From: Paractinoplanes durhamensis
Lineage (GTDB): Bacteria > Actinomycetota > Actinomycetes > Mycobacteriales > Micromonosporaceae
Length of the DNA: 64,000 nucleotides
Assembly (NCBI RefSeq): GCF_016862175.1
Contig: NZ_BOML01000006.1
Span: forward strand, 186,001-250,000
Direction of reading: 5' to 3'
A program made the position numbers and the translations under genes. Of this stretch, positions 22,734-32,538 are shown piece by piece. The notes under the pieces were generated by a model. That model was given only the letters and a program-made list of their open reading frames with translations, was not told the origin of the DNA and made no database searches. Numbering within the stretch: position 1 is the first letter of the stretch; each line of letters begins with the position of its first letter.

Positions 22734-23992
22734 TCACTCGTGTGGACGCCGACGCGAGTGCCGCGGCCTGGGCCCGGGCCGAGTCGCTGGCCCGTGGCGC
22801 GGAATACCGCGCCACGGTGGTGGAGTTCGAGCTGGGCTTCATCGTCACCACCACGCCGGTCCGGCGCACGTCCTCGCCCGACGAGATCGGCGCCGGCTCG
22901 TCCGTCATCGACCGGGCCACCGGCCGCGTGTCGACGTGGCCGAGTTGGCCGTCCGACACGCTGGAGCGGGTCTACGGCGAGCAGCGGGCCGCGGTCGTCG
23001 ACCCGCCCCGGACCGCCGACCCCGAGGTGCAGCTGCGCCGCGAGGCCCGGCGGCGGGTGGCACCGGGCGTCGCCGCCCACGCCACCGTCGAGGGCCGCGT
23101 CCACATCGCGCGCGGCGCCAAGGGCGACCAGAAGCTCAACCACCACCGGCTGGTCCTGGAGCGCCTGGCCGAGCAGACCCCGCAGCAGACCGTCCGCGGC
23201 TGCGAGCGGCACGCCGAGATGATCGTCTGCTCGGACGTGCTGCACGAGGCGGATCGCAAGCGGGCCCTGGACGGCCGGACCCCGCTGACCCTCGACGAGG
23301 CGCGCGAGCTGCTCGGGGCGGCCCAGTTCGAGACGTTCCAGATCCGCGAGGCGGGCGACCCGCTCGGCGGCCGGCCGAACGACCCGTGCGAGACCTGCGT
23401 CTACGTCCTCACCCAGCTCAGGCTTCTGCCCTGGGACGCGGTCGCCGCGCTGCACGACAACCCGGTGACACCGACGCCCAGCCCCGACCCGGAGCGGTTC
23501 TCCGACGTGGTGGCCTCGGAGCTGCGCCGCGGCGGCTGGAAGGCGGACGTCGCGCCCGCCTTCGCCGTCTCCCTGGCCGAGTTCGAGACGGAAAACGTGG
23601 TCAAGGTCCACGGTAGGGAGCACCGCCACCAGGCGTTCCCGGCCATGATCGAGGCCCTGGCCCAGACCGCCGGCACGGTGGTCATCCACCGCCACGCGCC
23701 GGGCCTGGAGCAGCGCTCCCGGGTCGTCTACATCGGCCCGGCGTTCGCCCAGCACAGCGCGGACGTGCTGCACGACTTCGGCCAGGTCATCGGCGCCCGC
23801 CTGTTCCCGATCGGCAGCATCAACAACGAGTCGATCCTGGCGATCGACGAGCGCGGCCGCATCTTCGACCTCGACCAGGCCGGCGAGTGGTTCATCGCCG
23901 ACTCGTTCGGCGAGGCCCTGGAAACCCTGGTCGTCGGCTACCGCACCTACCGCGTCACCGACGACGGCACATGGGGCCCGGGCGAGGACTGA
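22730..23992 (+). CDS. YrhB-like / YwqJ-type deaminase / SUKH-3 fusion protein, copy 2
   Basis: 420 residues, a diverged tandem duplicate of the preceding gene with the same three-part layout. A YrhB-like N-terminus (SVIDRATGRVSTWPSWP) is followed by a deaminase core with RGAKGDQKLNHHRLVLERL, CERHAEMIVCSDVLHEAD and DPCETC, the last being the full P-C-x2-C signature. The C-terminal SUKH-3 part has FSDVVASELRRGGWKAD and NNESILAIDERGRIFDLDQ. The catalytic His-Ala-Glu and both Cys are retained, so enzyme activity remains possible. Translation is coupled to copy 1 by ATGA. Target molecule unknown. Confidence 0.8.
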   Translation: MITRVDADASAAAWARAESLARGAEYRATVVEFELGFIVTTTPVRRTSSPDEIGAGSSVIDRATGRVSTWPSWPSDTLERVYGEQRAAVVDPPRTADPEVQLRREARRRVAPGVAAHATVEGRVHIARGAKGDQKLNHHRLVLERLAEQTPQQTVRGCERHAEMIVCSDVLHEADRKRALDGRTPLTLDEARELLGAAQFETFQIREAGDPLGGRPNDPCETCVYVLTQLRLLPWDAVAALHDNPVTPTPSPDPERFSDVVASELRRGGWKADVAPAFAVSLAEFETENVVKVHGREHRHQAFPAMIEALAQTAGTVVIHRHAPGLEQRSRVVYIGPAFAQHSADVLHDFGQVIGARLFPIGSINNESILAIDERGRIFDLDQAGEWFIADSFGEALETLVVGYRTYRVTDDGTWGPGED

Positions 23993-24049
23993 CCCGGAAG
24001 GTCATCGCAGCAGGCCGATGCCACCGTCATCGAATGCTACGGTCCCGGC

Positions 24050-24631
24050 ATGACTGCGGTGCCCGAGTGGATGCGGCCACCGCGCCCTGAGGGCTGGTAC
24101 GCCGATGACCTCGACAAGCTCGCCGAAGCACCGCGCCACACCGAATTGATCGACGGCGCGCTCGTCTTCCGACTGTCACCCCAGCGGGTGTGGCACACCC
24201 GGATGGTCACCGCGCTGGTGAAGTCCTTGATGGACCAGGCACCGGCAGGCGTCGAAGTCGACCGGGAAATTACGATCCGGCTCGACCGATGGAATCGCCC
24301 GGAGCCCGATCTCCTGGCCACGACCGCGCCGTACGATCCGTCCCGCACCTTCTTCACGCCTGACGAGACTCTTCTGACCGTGGAGGTGGTCTCGCCGGAA
24401 TCGGCCCACCGTGACCGCAGCGTCAAGCTACGAAAGTACGCGGAGGCCGGCATCGCGAACCACTGGCGCGTCGAGGACGAGGACGGATCACCGGTGGTCC
24501 ATGCCTACGAACTCGACGGACCGACTCGGGCATACGTGCCGACCGGAATCCACCGGCACGAGCTGCGCACCACGACGCCGTTCGCGATCAATCTCGATCT
24601 GGAGGGGCTGGTGCCCGGCCGCAAGAGCTGA
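24050..24631 (+). CDS. Uma2 family (PD-(D/E)XK fold) endonuclease-like protein
   Basis: 193 residues, standard for Uma2/DUF820 proteins. The motif ELIDGALVFRLSP precedes the nuclease core RPEPDLLATT, TVEVVSPESAHRDRSVKLRKYAEAG, with D, E-x-V and K in PD-(D/E)XK order. TACGGT ends 6 nt before the ATG, so it is probably leaderless. Uma2 genes are numerous in actinobacteria and cyanobacteria, and their role is largely unknown. Here it sits between toxin-linked genes and a VapBC pair. Confidence 0.85.
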   Translation: MTAVPEWMRPPRPEGWYADDLDKLAEAPRHTELIDGALVFRLSPQRVWHTRMVTALVKSLMDQAPAGVEVDREITIRLDRWNRPEPDLLATTAPYDPSRTFFTPDETLLTVEVVSPESAHRDRSVKLRKYAEAGIANHWRVEDEDGSPVVHAYELDGPTRAYVPTGIHRHELRTTTPFAINLDLEGLVPGRKS

Positions 24632-24643
24632 GCCGGTCCCTGG

Positions 24644-25039
24644 TTACAACCCGACGACTCGGACCCGTTGGCCGCACAGCTTTGTCATGTCGTCGACGTC
24701 GGATGTCAGCACCACCACCGGCCCCGGCAGCCGCAGTGCCACTTCGGCGACCATGGCGTCGATGGCGTACTTGTGCCCATGCAGATTTGCCTCCCGCAGG
24801 AGAGCGGCACTGCGGCGGGCAGTTTCCTTTGTCACCGGCTCCACCCGAATCCGGGACAAAAGCCAGTTCAGCCGCGCGATGTCCACGCCGCCGTACGAAA
24901 CCTCAATGATCGTGGCGGCCGATATGGCGAGATCGGCCCCGTCCCGCTCTGCCTGCTCCAGGAGCCGCATCATCTTGCGGTCCCGGTCGATCCACGAAGA
25001 GAGGCCCTGCGAATCGAGCACCAGCGATTCGATGCTCAC
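24644..25039 (-). CDS. vapC: VapC-like PIN-domain toxin
   Basis: 131 residues with the PIN acidic set: Asp in LVLDSQGL, Glu in ATIIEVSY, Asp in YAIDAMVAEVA and Asp in VLTSDVDDM. These residues bind magnesium or manganese for RNA cleavage. Its start overlaps the RHH antitoxin stop by ATGA (25036-25039), the usual VapBC arrangement. It is predicted to cleave tRNA or rRNA when freed from the antitoxin; the actual target is unknown. It converges with the Uma2 gene with 12 bp between. Confidence 0.88.
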   Translation of the reverse strand: MSIESLVLDSQGLSSWIDRDRKMMRLLEQAERDGADLAISAATIIEVSYGGVDIARLNWLLSRIRVEPVTKETARRSAALLREANLHGHKYAIDAMVAEVALRLPGPVVVLTSDVDDMTKLCGQRVRVVGL

Positions 25040-25275
25040 GCCGCGCGCTCGATCCCCTCGGTCCCGTGCAGAAGAGCCTGAGCCTCGACCATCTCCTGAT
25101 CGGTGAACGCGCCGAACTCACCTTGATAGTGGTCAAGCTCGTCCCGCAGAAGCCGGCGGCGCTCGGCACGTTCGGCCAACTCGGTCAGATAACCGGAGAC
25201 GTTGTCGGTGTGCGCCCGCATGCTTTCCAGAAGCTCGACCGGCAGCGTGATGGTGACCTTCCGCGTCTTCGCCAT
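25036..25275 (-). CDS. vapB: Ribbon-helix-helix antitoxin (VapB-like)
   Basis: 79 residues. The N-terminal ribbon-helix-helix (KTRKVTITLPVELLESM and a following helix) should bind operator DNA. The C-terminal tail (FTDQEMVEAQALLHG) would wrap the PIN toxin. Upstream, TATGGT (25287-25282 on this strand) ends 6 nt before the ATG, giving a leaderless promoter. CCATACC occurs twice (25272 and 25283), once across the start codon and once over the -10, a plausible autoregulatory site. Confidence 0.82.
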   Translation of the reverse strand: MAKTRKVTITLPVELLESMRAHTDNVSGYLTELAERAERRRLLRDELDHYQGEFGAFTDQEMVEAQALLHGTEGIERAA

Positions 25276-25330
25276 ACCGCGACCATACCACGGTGTTACC
25301 GCGCTCCTGGGCCCCGATACGGCCCTGGAA

Positions 25331-26416
<1,086 letters not shown>

Positions 26417-26517
26417 GGAAGCCCAGTTTACGCACCCGCCGACGACGGCCGGCCCGGCGACGGTCATGTCCGAATTCCGCCAGCCGATCGGCCCCTCGGC
26501 GGAGCAGACTCGACGTC

Positions 26518-27942
26518 ATGGAACTTGACTTCGAGCGGTGCTACCGGGCCGTGGACAGCCGCGACCAGCGCTTCGACGGCTGGTTCTACACGGCCGTGAC
26601 CAGCACCGGCATCTACTGCCGGCCGTCCTGCCCGGCGATGACGCCGAAGCGGGAGAACGTCACGTTCTTCCCGAGCGCGGCCGGCGCCCAGCGGGCCGGC
26701 TTCCGCGCCTGCAAGCGCTGCCGGCCGGACGCCGCGCCCGGCTCGCCGGACTGGGACGTGCGGGCCGACCTGGTCGGCCGGGCGATGCGGCTGATCGGCG
26801 ACGGCGTGGTCGACCGGGAAGGGGTGCCGGGCCTGGCGAACCGGCTCGGCTACACCGAGCGGCACCTCAACCGGATGCTCACCGCGGAGCTGGGGGCCGG
26901 GCCGCTCGCACTGGCTCGCGCCCAGCGGGCACAGACCGCGCGGATCCTGATCGAGACGACCGATCTCGGTCTGGCGGACATCGCGTTCGCGGCGGGTTTC
27001 GGCAGCGTGCGCCAGTTCAACGACACGATCCTCGAGGTGTACGCGCAGGCCCCGGGCCAGCTGCGCGAGCGTCGTCCGGTGGCGCAGGCGGAGGCGGGGA
27101 CGATCAATCTGCGACTCGCCTACCGGTCGCCGCTGCACATTCCGGCGCTGCTCGACTTCCTGGAGATGCGGGCGCTGCCGGGCGTGGAGGAGCGCAGCGG
27201 TACGACGTACCGTCGCGGTCTGCTTCTGCCGCACGGCAGCGCGACGGTCGAGCTGACGCCGGAGCGCCGATGGGTCTCCGCCACGCTGCGGCTGACCGAC
27301 GTGCGCGATCTCGCGCCGGCGGTGGCGCGCTGCCGGCGCCTGTTCGACCTGGATGCGGACCCCGACGCGGTCGATGCGACGCTGGGTGCGGACGTCGCGC
27401 TGAGCGCGGCGATTGCTGCCGAGCCGGGGGTACGGGTACCCCGGGCGGTCGACGGTTTCGAGATGGCCGTGCGGGCGATCGTCGGGCAGCAGGTGAGCGT
27501 GGCCGGGGCGCGGACGACGCTGACCCGGATGCTCCGGGCCGCGGGCGGCTTCGACGGCCCGGACCTGGTCGGGTTCCCGTCCGCGGCGACGCTCGCGGAG
27601 CTGCCGGACACCGCGTTCGGGATGCCCGTGAGCCGCCGGCAGACGATCCGGCGCCTGGCCGAGGCGGTCGCGGCCGGGAAGATCGACCTGGAGCCGGGCG
27701 CGGACCGGGAGGAATCGGTCGCCCGGCTGATCGAGCTGCCCGGGATCGGCGCGTGGACCGCCGGCTATGTGGCGATGCGCGCGATCGGTGACCCGGACGT
27801 GTTCCTGCCGACCGACCTGGCCGTGCGGCGCGGGGCGGCGGCGCTCGGCCTGCCCACCACGCCGAAGGCCTTGGAGAAGCACGCCGAGCGGTGGCGGCCG
27901 TGGCGCTCATACGCCCTCATCCGCCTGTGGCGAGCCTCGTGA
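26518..27942 (+). CDS. alkA: Ada-type/AlkA fusion: DNA-3-methyladenine glycosylase II with AraC-type regulator
   Basis: 474 residues in three parts. Residues 1-75 form the Ada metal-binding domain with methyl-acceptor cysteines (GIYCRPSCPAMTPKRENV, FRACKRCRPD). Residues about 80-185 form an AraC helix-turn-helix (ADIAFAAGFGSVRQFNDTI). The rest is an AlkA N-domain plus HhH-GPD glycosylase (ELPGIGAWTAGYVAMRA, catalytic D433 in FLPTDLAVRRG). It removes alkylated bases and probably activates the adaptive response after methylation. It is followed by the O6-methylguanine methyltransferase gene, giving a compact alkylation-repair operon. Confidence 0.93.
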   Translation: MELDFERCYRAVDSRDQRFDGWFYTAVTSTGIYCRPSCPAMTPKRENVTFFPSAAGAQRAGFRACKRCRPDAAPGSPDWDVRADLVGRAMRLIGDGVVDREGVPGLANRLGYTERHLNRMLTAELGAGPLALARAQRAQTARILIETTDLGLADIAFAAGFGSVRQFNDTILEVYAQAPGQLRERRPVAQAEAGTINLRLAYRSPLHIPALLDFLEMRALPGVEERSGTTYRRGLLLPHGSATVELTPERRWVSATLRLTDVRDLAPAVARCRRLFDLDADPDAVDATLGADVALSAAIAAEPGVRVPRAVDGFEMAVRAIVGQQVSVAGARTTLTRMLRAAGGFDGPDLVGFPSAATLAELPDTAFGMPVSRRQTIRRLAEAVAAGKIDLEPGADREESVARLIELPGIGAWTAGYVAMRAIGDPDVFLPTDLAVRRGAAALGLPTTPKALEKHAERWRPWRSYALIRLWRAS

Positions 27943-28027
27943 CGACGGTTATCCACAGGCCCGCAGAAACTTTCCCGCAGCCGGCCGGAACCGGCCACGC
28001 TTGTTCCCGAACCCCCTGGAGGACGCC

Positions 28028-28522
28028 ATGTTGAAGCACCACACCATCGATACCCCGGCCGGCCCGCTCACGATCGTGGTGGGCGACACCGGCGGCGTGC
28101 GCGCGGCCGGCTTCACCGCCGAGGTGGACGAATTGCTGCCGCTGATCCATCCGAGGCTCCGCGAGGACGCCCGGCCGGATGCCGACATCGGGCCGGTCAC
28201 GGGGCACGTGCGGTCCTATTTCGAGGGCGACCGCGGTGCGCTCGACCGGGTGGTGGTGGAGCAGCGGATCGACGGCGAGTTCATCGCGCACGCCTGGCGG
28301 GTGATGCGCGAGATCAAGCCGGGCAGCCCGGTGACCTACAGCGAGTTCGCTCAGCTGTCCGGGCGGCCGGCGGCGATCCGGGCGGCCGCGGCGGCATGCG
28401 CCCGCAACCCGGTCGCGCTGTTCACCCCGTGCCACCGGGTGCTGCGGCTGGACGGCTCGCTCGGCGGATACCGGTGGGGCCTGCCGGTGAAGCGGTGGCT
28501 GCTCGACTACGAGGCGGCGTGA
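28028..28522 (+). CDS. ogt: Methylated-DNA-[protein]-cysteine S-methyltransferase
   Basis: 164 residues from the ATG preceded by GGAGG. The C-terminal domain carries TYSEFAQLSGRPAAIRAAA (recognition helix with arginine finger), the acceptor cysteine C135 in FTPCHRVL, and GGYRWGLPVKRWLL. It transfers an alkyl group from O6-alkylguanine to C135 in a suicide reaction. It sits 85 bp after ada/alkA on the same strand, and the two act on complementary alkylation damage. Confidence 0.93.
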   Translation: MLKHHTIDTPAGPLTIVVGDTGGVRAAGFTAEVDELLPLIHPRLREDARPDADIGPVTGHVRSYFEGDRGALDRVVVEQRIDGEFIAHAWRVMREIKPGSPVTYSEFAQLSGRPAAIRAAAAACARNPVALFTPCHRVLRLDGSLGGYRWGLPVKRWLLDYEAA

Positions 28523-28571
28523 GCGGCGATTATCGGAAGACCGGCGGTGGCCCCGGCCGTAGCATTCAGCC

Positions 28572-31115
28572 ATGACTGATACGGGAACGACCGCGCGCGC
28601 CGGTCTCCCCGAGCGCCCGTCCCTGGACGGCCTCGAGGACAAGTGGGCGCGCCACTGGCAGGAGGAGGACACATATGCGTTCGACCGCTCGAAGGAGCGC
28701 TCGGATGTATATGCGATCGACACCCCTCCGCCGACCGTATCGGGCGAGTTGCACATGGGGCACGTCTTCTCGTTCACCCATACCGACACGGTCGCGCGGT
28801 TTCAGCGGATGCGCGGCAAGACCGTCTTCTACCCGATGGGCTGGGACGACAACGGGCTGCCCACCGAGCGCCGGGTGCAGAACGTCTACGGTGTCCGGTG
28901 CGATCCGGCCCTGCCCTACGACCCGCAGTGGCAGCCGCCGGACAAGCCCGGCAAGCAGGCCGTCTCGATCTCCCGGCGCAACTTCGTCGAGCTGTGCGGC
29001 CGGCTGACCACCGAGGACGAGAAAGCGTTCGAGGCGCTGTGGCGGCGGCTCGGGCTGTCCGTCGACTGGAAGTTGACCTACACGACGATCGGCGCCCGGG
29101 CCCGGGCCGTCTCGCAGCGGGCCTTCCTCAACAACCTGGCCCGGGGCGAGGCCTACACGGCCGAGGCCCCGACACTGTGGGATGTCGGGTTCCGCACCGC
29201 GGTCGCCCAGGCCGAGCTGGAGGATCGGGAGCGCCAGGGCGCCTATCACCGGCTGCGCTTCCACGGGCCGGACGGGCCGGTCGAGATCGACACCACCCGG
29301 CCGGAGCTGCTGCCGGCCTGCGTCGCGGTGGTCTTCCACCCCGGCGACGAGCGCTATCAGCACCTGCTCGGCAAGACCGTCCGCACGCCGTTCTTCGACG
29401 TCGAGGTCCCGGTCCACGAGCACCCGCTCGCCGCGGTCGACAAGGGCACCGGTCTCGTCATGGTCTGCACGTTCGGCGACCTGACCGACGTCACCTGGTG
29501 GCGGGACCTGCAGCTGGAGACCCGGGTCGTCCTGGGCCGGGACGGCCGGTTCCTGCCGGACCGGCCGGCCGGTGTCCCGGCCGCGGCCTATCAGCCGTTC
29601 GCCGGCCTGTCGGTCAACGCCGCCCGGCGGGAGATCGTCCGGGTGCTGACCGAGGCCGGTGATCTGGCCGGCGAGCCGACGCCGATCACGCACCCGGTGA
29701 AGTTCTACGAGAAGGGCGACTCGCCGCTCGAGATCGTCACGAGCCGGCAGTGGTTCATCCGCAACGGCGGGCGCGATCCGGAGATCCGCGACCGGATGCT
29801 GGCCCGCGGGCGGGCGCTGCACTGGTTCCCGGAGCACATGCGACACCGCTACGAGCACTGGGTGACCGGCCTGACCGGGGATTGGCTGATCAGCCGGCAA
29901 CGCTTCTTCGGCGTGCCCATCCCGGTTTGGTACCGGCTCGACAACGCTGGCGAACCGGACTACGACCAGCTTCTCATACCGGACGAAACGTCGTTGCCGG
30001 TTGACCCCTCCTCGGAGTGTCCGCCGGGGTTAGACGAGTCGCAGCGGGGTGTTCCCGGCGGGTTCGCGGCCGACCCGGATGTGATGGACACCTGGGCCAC
30101 GTCGTCGCTCACGCCGCAGATCGTCGGTGGCTGGCACGACGACGAAGACCTGTTCAAGCGGGTCTTCCCGATGGACCACCGGCCACAGGCGCACGAGATC
30201 ATCCGGACCTGGCTGTTCTGCACGGTGCTGCGCGCCGACCTGGAGAGCGACGTGCTGCCCTGGCGCAACGCGGTCCTCTCCGGCTGGATCCTCGACCCGG
30301 ACCGCAAGAAGATGTCCAAATCCAAGGGCAACGTGGTCACGCCGATGGACCTGCTGGTGCAGAACGGCTCGGACGCGGTTCGCTACTGGGCGGCGAACGG
30401 CCGGCCCGGCGCCGACCTGGCGTTCGACCCGGCGCAGATCAAGGTCGGCCGGCGGCTGGCGACGAAGCTGCTGAACGCGTCGAGGTTCGCGCTCGGCCTG
30501 GGTGCGGCCGCCGCGCTGCGACAGCCGGTCACCGAGTCGCTCGACCGGGCGATCCTGGCCCGGCTGGCCGAGGTGGTCACGACCGCGACCGAGGCCTTCG
30601 ACCGGTACGACCACACCGAGGCGCTGCAGGTGACCGAGAGCTTCTTCTGGTCGTTCTGCGACGACTACATCGAGCTGGTCAAGGAGCGGGCCTACTCGGA
30701 CGGCCCGGCCGGCGACTCGGCCCGGGCGGCCCTGGCATCCGGCCTGTCGGTGCTGTTGCGCCTGTTCGCGCCGTTCCTGCCGTATGTCACCGAGGAGGTC
30801 TGGTCCTGGTGGCGGTACGGCTCGGTGCACACCGCGACCTGGCCGACGAAGTACGAGTTGACCCGGGTCGCGCCCGAGGGTGACCCCTCGCTGCTCGAGC
30901 TGGCCGGGGAGGCGCTGCGGCAGGTCCGGCGGGCCAAGTCCGACCGGAAGCTGTCGATGAAGGCCGAGGTGCCGCTGGCCGAGGCGCTCGGCCCGGCGGC
31001 GATGCTCGACCGGCTCGCGCTGATCGAGGGCGACCTGCGCTCGGCCGGCCGGATCGGCAAGCTCGACCGCCTGCCCGACCGCACCCCGGAGCTGGTCATC
31101 GCCTGCGCGTTCTGA
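28572..31115 (+). CDS. valS: Valyl-tRNA synthetase, short type
   Basis: 847 residues. Class I motifs are HMGH (61-64) and KMSKS (580-584). The editing domain lies between them, and the valine/anticodon region shows SWWRYGSVHTATWP. The ATP/valine site segment DNGLPTERRVQN marks an actinobacterial subtype distinct from the E. coli form. The C-terminal coiled-coil arm is not apparent; the protein ends ELVIACAF soon after the anticodon-binding domain. TAGCAT lies 6 nt before the ATG (leaderless). It may be the main or a second ValS; this cannot be decided from the window. Confidence 0.93.
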   Translation: MTDTGTTARAGLPERPSLDGLEDKWARHWQEEDTYAFDRSKERSDVYAIDTPPPTVSGELHMGHVFSFTHTDTVARFQRMRGKTVFYPMGWDDNGLPTERRVQNVYGVRCDPALPYDPQWQPPDKPGKQAVSISRRNFVELCGRLTTEDEKAFEALWRRLGLSVDWKLTYTTIGARARAVSQRAFLNNLARGEAYTAEAPTLWDVGFRTAVAQAELEDRERQGAYHRLRFHGPDGPVEIDTTRPELLPACVAVVFHPGDERYQHLLGKTVRTPFFDVEVPVHEHPLAAVDKGTGLVMVCTFGDLTDVTWWRDLQLETRVVLGRDGRFLPDRPAGVPAAAYQPFAGLSVNAARREIVRVLTEAGDLAGEPTPITHPVKFYEKGDSPLEIVTSRQWFIRNGGRDPEIRDRMLARGRALHWFPEHMRHRYEHWVTGLTGDWLISRQRFFGVPIPVWYRLDNAGEPDYDQLLIPDETSLPVDPSSECPPGLDESQRGVPGGFAADPDVMDTWATSSLTPQIVGGWHDDEDLFKRVFPMDHRPQAHEIIRTWLFCTVLRADLESDVLPWRNAVLSGWILDPDRKKMSKSKGNVVTPMDLLVQNGSDAVRYWAANGRPGADLAFDPAQIKVGRRLATKLLNASRFALGLGAAAALRQPVTESLDRAILARLAEVVTTATEAFDRYDHTEALQVTESFFWSFCDDYIELVKERAYSDGPAGDSARAALASGLSVLLRLFAPFLPYVTEEVWSWWRYGSVHTATWPTKYELTRVAPEGDPSLLELAGEALRQVRRAKSDRKLSMKAEVPLAEALGPAAMLDRLALIEGDLRSAGRIGKLDRLPDRTPELVIACAF

Positions 31116-31140
31116 ATCGCCTGCGCTCTGGGCAGTCCGG

Positions 31141-31179
31141 CGGCTCCCGGTTCCGGCAAAATCCGGAACCCGGGAGCCG
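31141..31179 (+). terminator. Strong hairpin after valS
   Basis: The 5' arm 31141-31156 (CGGCTCCCGGTTCCGG) pairs with 31163-31179, with one bulged base and a 6-nt loop CAAAAT. It lies 25 bp after the valS stop and 12 bp before the next ATG, so it may act as a terminator or as a leader structure for the following gene. Confidence 0.6.
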
Positions 31180-31190
31180 CACCGGGCAGC

Positions 31191-31748
31191 ATGAAAAGCA
31201 TGTCGATCGCGCCCGAGCAGGTCGAAGCACCGGCCACCGACGCCGTGCTGTTCCGTTCCTCCCCGATCCGCACGTTCATCGCCGTCTTCCTGCTGTTGAT
31301 GGTGTCGTTCGCCGCGGTGTCGCCGATCATGGCGCTCGCCGTCGGCGGCACCGGCAACCCGTGGTGGCAGAGCTTCCTGCAGGCCGGGGTGATCAGCGTG
31401 GTGGCGGCCGGCGCTTACGCCTGGTCGACCCGCGGCTCGCTGAAGACCTGGGTCCGGATCTCCTCCGGCGGCCTGGAGCTGGCCGCGCAGGACAGCGACC
31501 CGATCCTGCTGGCCTGGCCGGACATCGAGACCGTGGTGGTCCGCCGGTCCGGCCTGCGCAGCGTGCTGGAGGTGACCCCGGTCGACCTGGACCGGGTGCA
31601 CCCGGTCGACGACGAGGGCCCGGGCGGCCCGGCGATGACCGAGACCAGCGACGGGCCGGCCTTCACCGCCGACCTGAGTGAGGTGTGGCCCGGGCCGCGC
31701 GCCCTGAAGCGCGCGCTGGCCCAGCACATGCCGACCAAGGCGGTCTAG
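31191..31748 (+). CDS. Membrane protein with PH-like cytoplasmic part, unknown function
   Basis: 185 residues. Two hydrophobic helices (about 29-51, IRTFIAVFLLLMVSFAAVS; and 64-80, QAGVISVVAAGAYAW) are followed by a soluble beta-rich part (VRISSGGLELAAQDSDPILL, DIETVVVRRSGL) that reads like a bacterial PH-type fold. The start could also be the ATG at 31200. No enzyme motif is seen. It converges with the DUF1542-like gene, with stops overlapping at 31745-31748. Confidence 0.6.
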   Translation: MKSMSIAPEQVEAPATDAVLFRSSPIRTFIAVFLLLMVSFAAVSPIMALAVGGTGNPWWQSFLQAGVISVVAAGAYAWSTRGSLKTWVRISSGGLELAAQDSDPILLAWPDIETVVVRRSGLRSVLEVTPVDLDRVHPVDDEGPGGPAMTETSDGPAFTADLSEVWPGPRALKRALAQHMPTKAV

Positions 31749-32485
31749 AAGTCCCCGCCGAAATCGCCGCCGTCGAAGCCGCCGAAGTCGCTGCCGCCAC
31801 CGAAGTCGGTGTCGCCACCGCCGCCGAAGTCGCCCGCGGCGTCCGCGTAGCCGTCCTGGAAACCGTCGCCGTAGCCCATGTCACCGAAGCCGGGCGAGAA
31901 CAGCGCGTCGAAGATCAGCATGCCGCCGAGGACACCGGCACCGGCGCCGAGCGCGGTCTTCCACACCGGCGTCGAATACCACCCGGCGGGCACCGGGCGG
32001 CCCTGCACCCGGCCGCCGGGGTAGTAGTAGGGCGTGTCGGCGCCGGGCTGCGGGCCGGCCTTGTAGTGCTGGCCCTGCACGTTGACCTCGCGCTCCTGGG
32101 TCAGCTGGCCCACGCCCTGCGCACTGGCCAGCGGCGGCAGGTCGGGCCCCGGGTCGAGCCCCATCGCGACGCGGGCGGCGCGAACGTATTGCAGGCCTTC
32201 GAGCGCGGACTCGCGGGCGAGCGCGAACTGATTGACGGTCTTCGCCTGCTGGAGCTGACCGCCGGCCGCGTTGTACCGCTCGCCGGCGTCGGCCAGAGCC
32301 TGCCGGGCGGCCGGGTCGTCGCCGTGCAGGTTCATCACCTGGCCGCCGAGCCGCTCATACCACCGCTGCGCGTCGGCCCGCGCGTCCTCGAGGCGGGTCG
32401 CCTGCGAGGCGGCGCCGTTGCGGCGGGCCAGCATGACCACGAGAAGGACCACGATGACGATGCCCAGAATCAGCAACACACTCAT
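31745..32485 (-). CDS. DUF1542-like membrane protein with Gly/Asp-rich tail
   Basis: 246 residues from MSVLLILGIV; an upstream in-frame start adds an arginine-rich stretch with no ribosome site. One N-terminal membrane helix (2-20) and a soluble helical region with DAQRWYERLGGQVMNL and ERYNAAGGQLQQAKTV precede a proline/glycine segment. A second hydrophobic patch (ALGAGAGVLGGMLIFDALF) follows. The tail is a GD/GGF repeat (DFGGGGDTDFGGGSDFGGFD), probably disordered and secreted or surface-exposed. The N-terminal half resembles actinobacterial DUF1542-annotated proteins. Function unknown. Confidence 0.65.
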   Translation of the reverse strand: MSVLLILGIVIVVLLVVMLARRNGAASQATRLEDARADAQRWYERLGGQVMNLHGDDPAARQALADAGERYNAAGGQLQQAKTVNQFALARESALEGLQYVRAARVAMGLDPGPDLPPLASAQGVGQLTQEREVNVQGQHYKAGPQPGADTPYYYPGGRVQGRPVPAGWYSTPVWKTALGAGAGVLGGMLIFDALFSPGFGDMGYGDGFQDGYADAAGDFGGGGDTDFGGGSDFGGFDGGDFGGDF

Positions 32486-32538
32486 GTTCCCAAGGTACCC
32501 TCGCGGTTCTTGTCGTACCTCTCTGGCAATCTTCGAAC

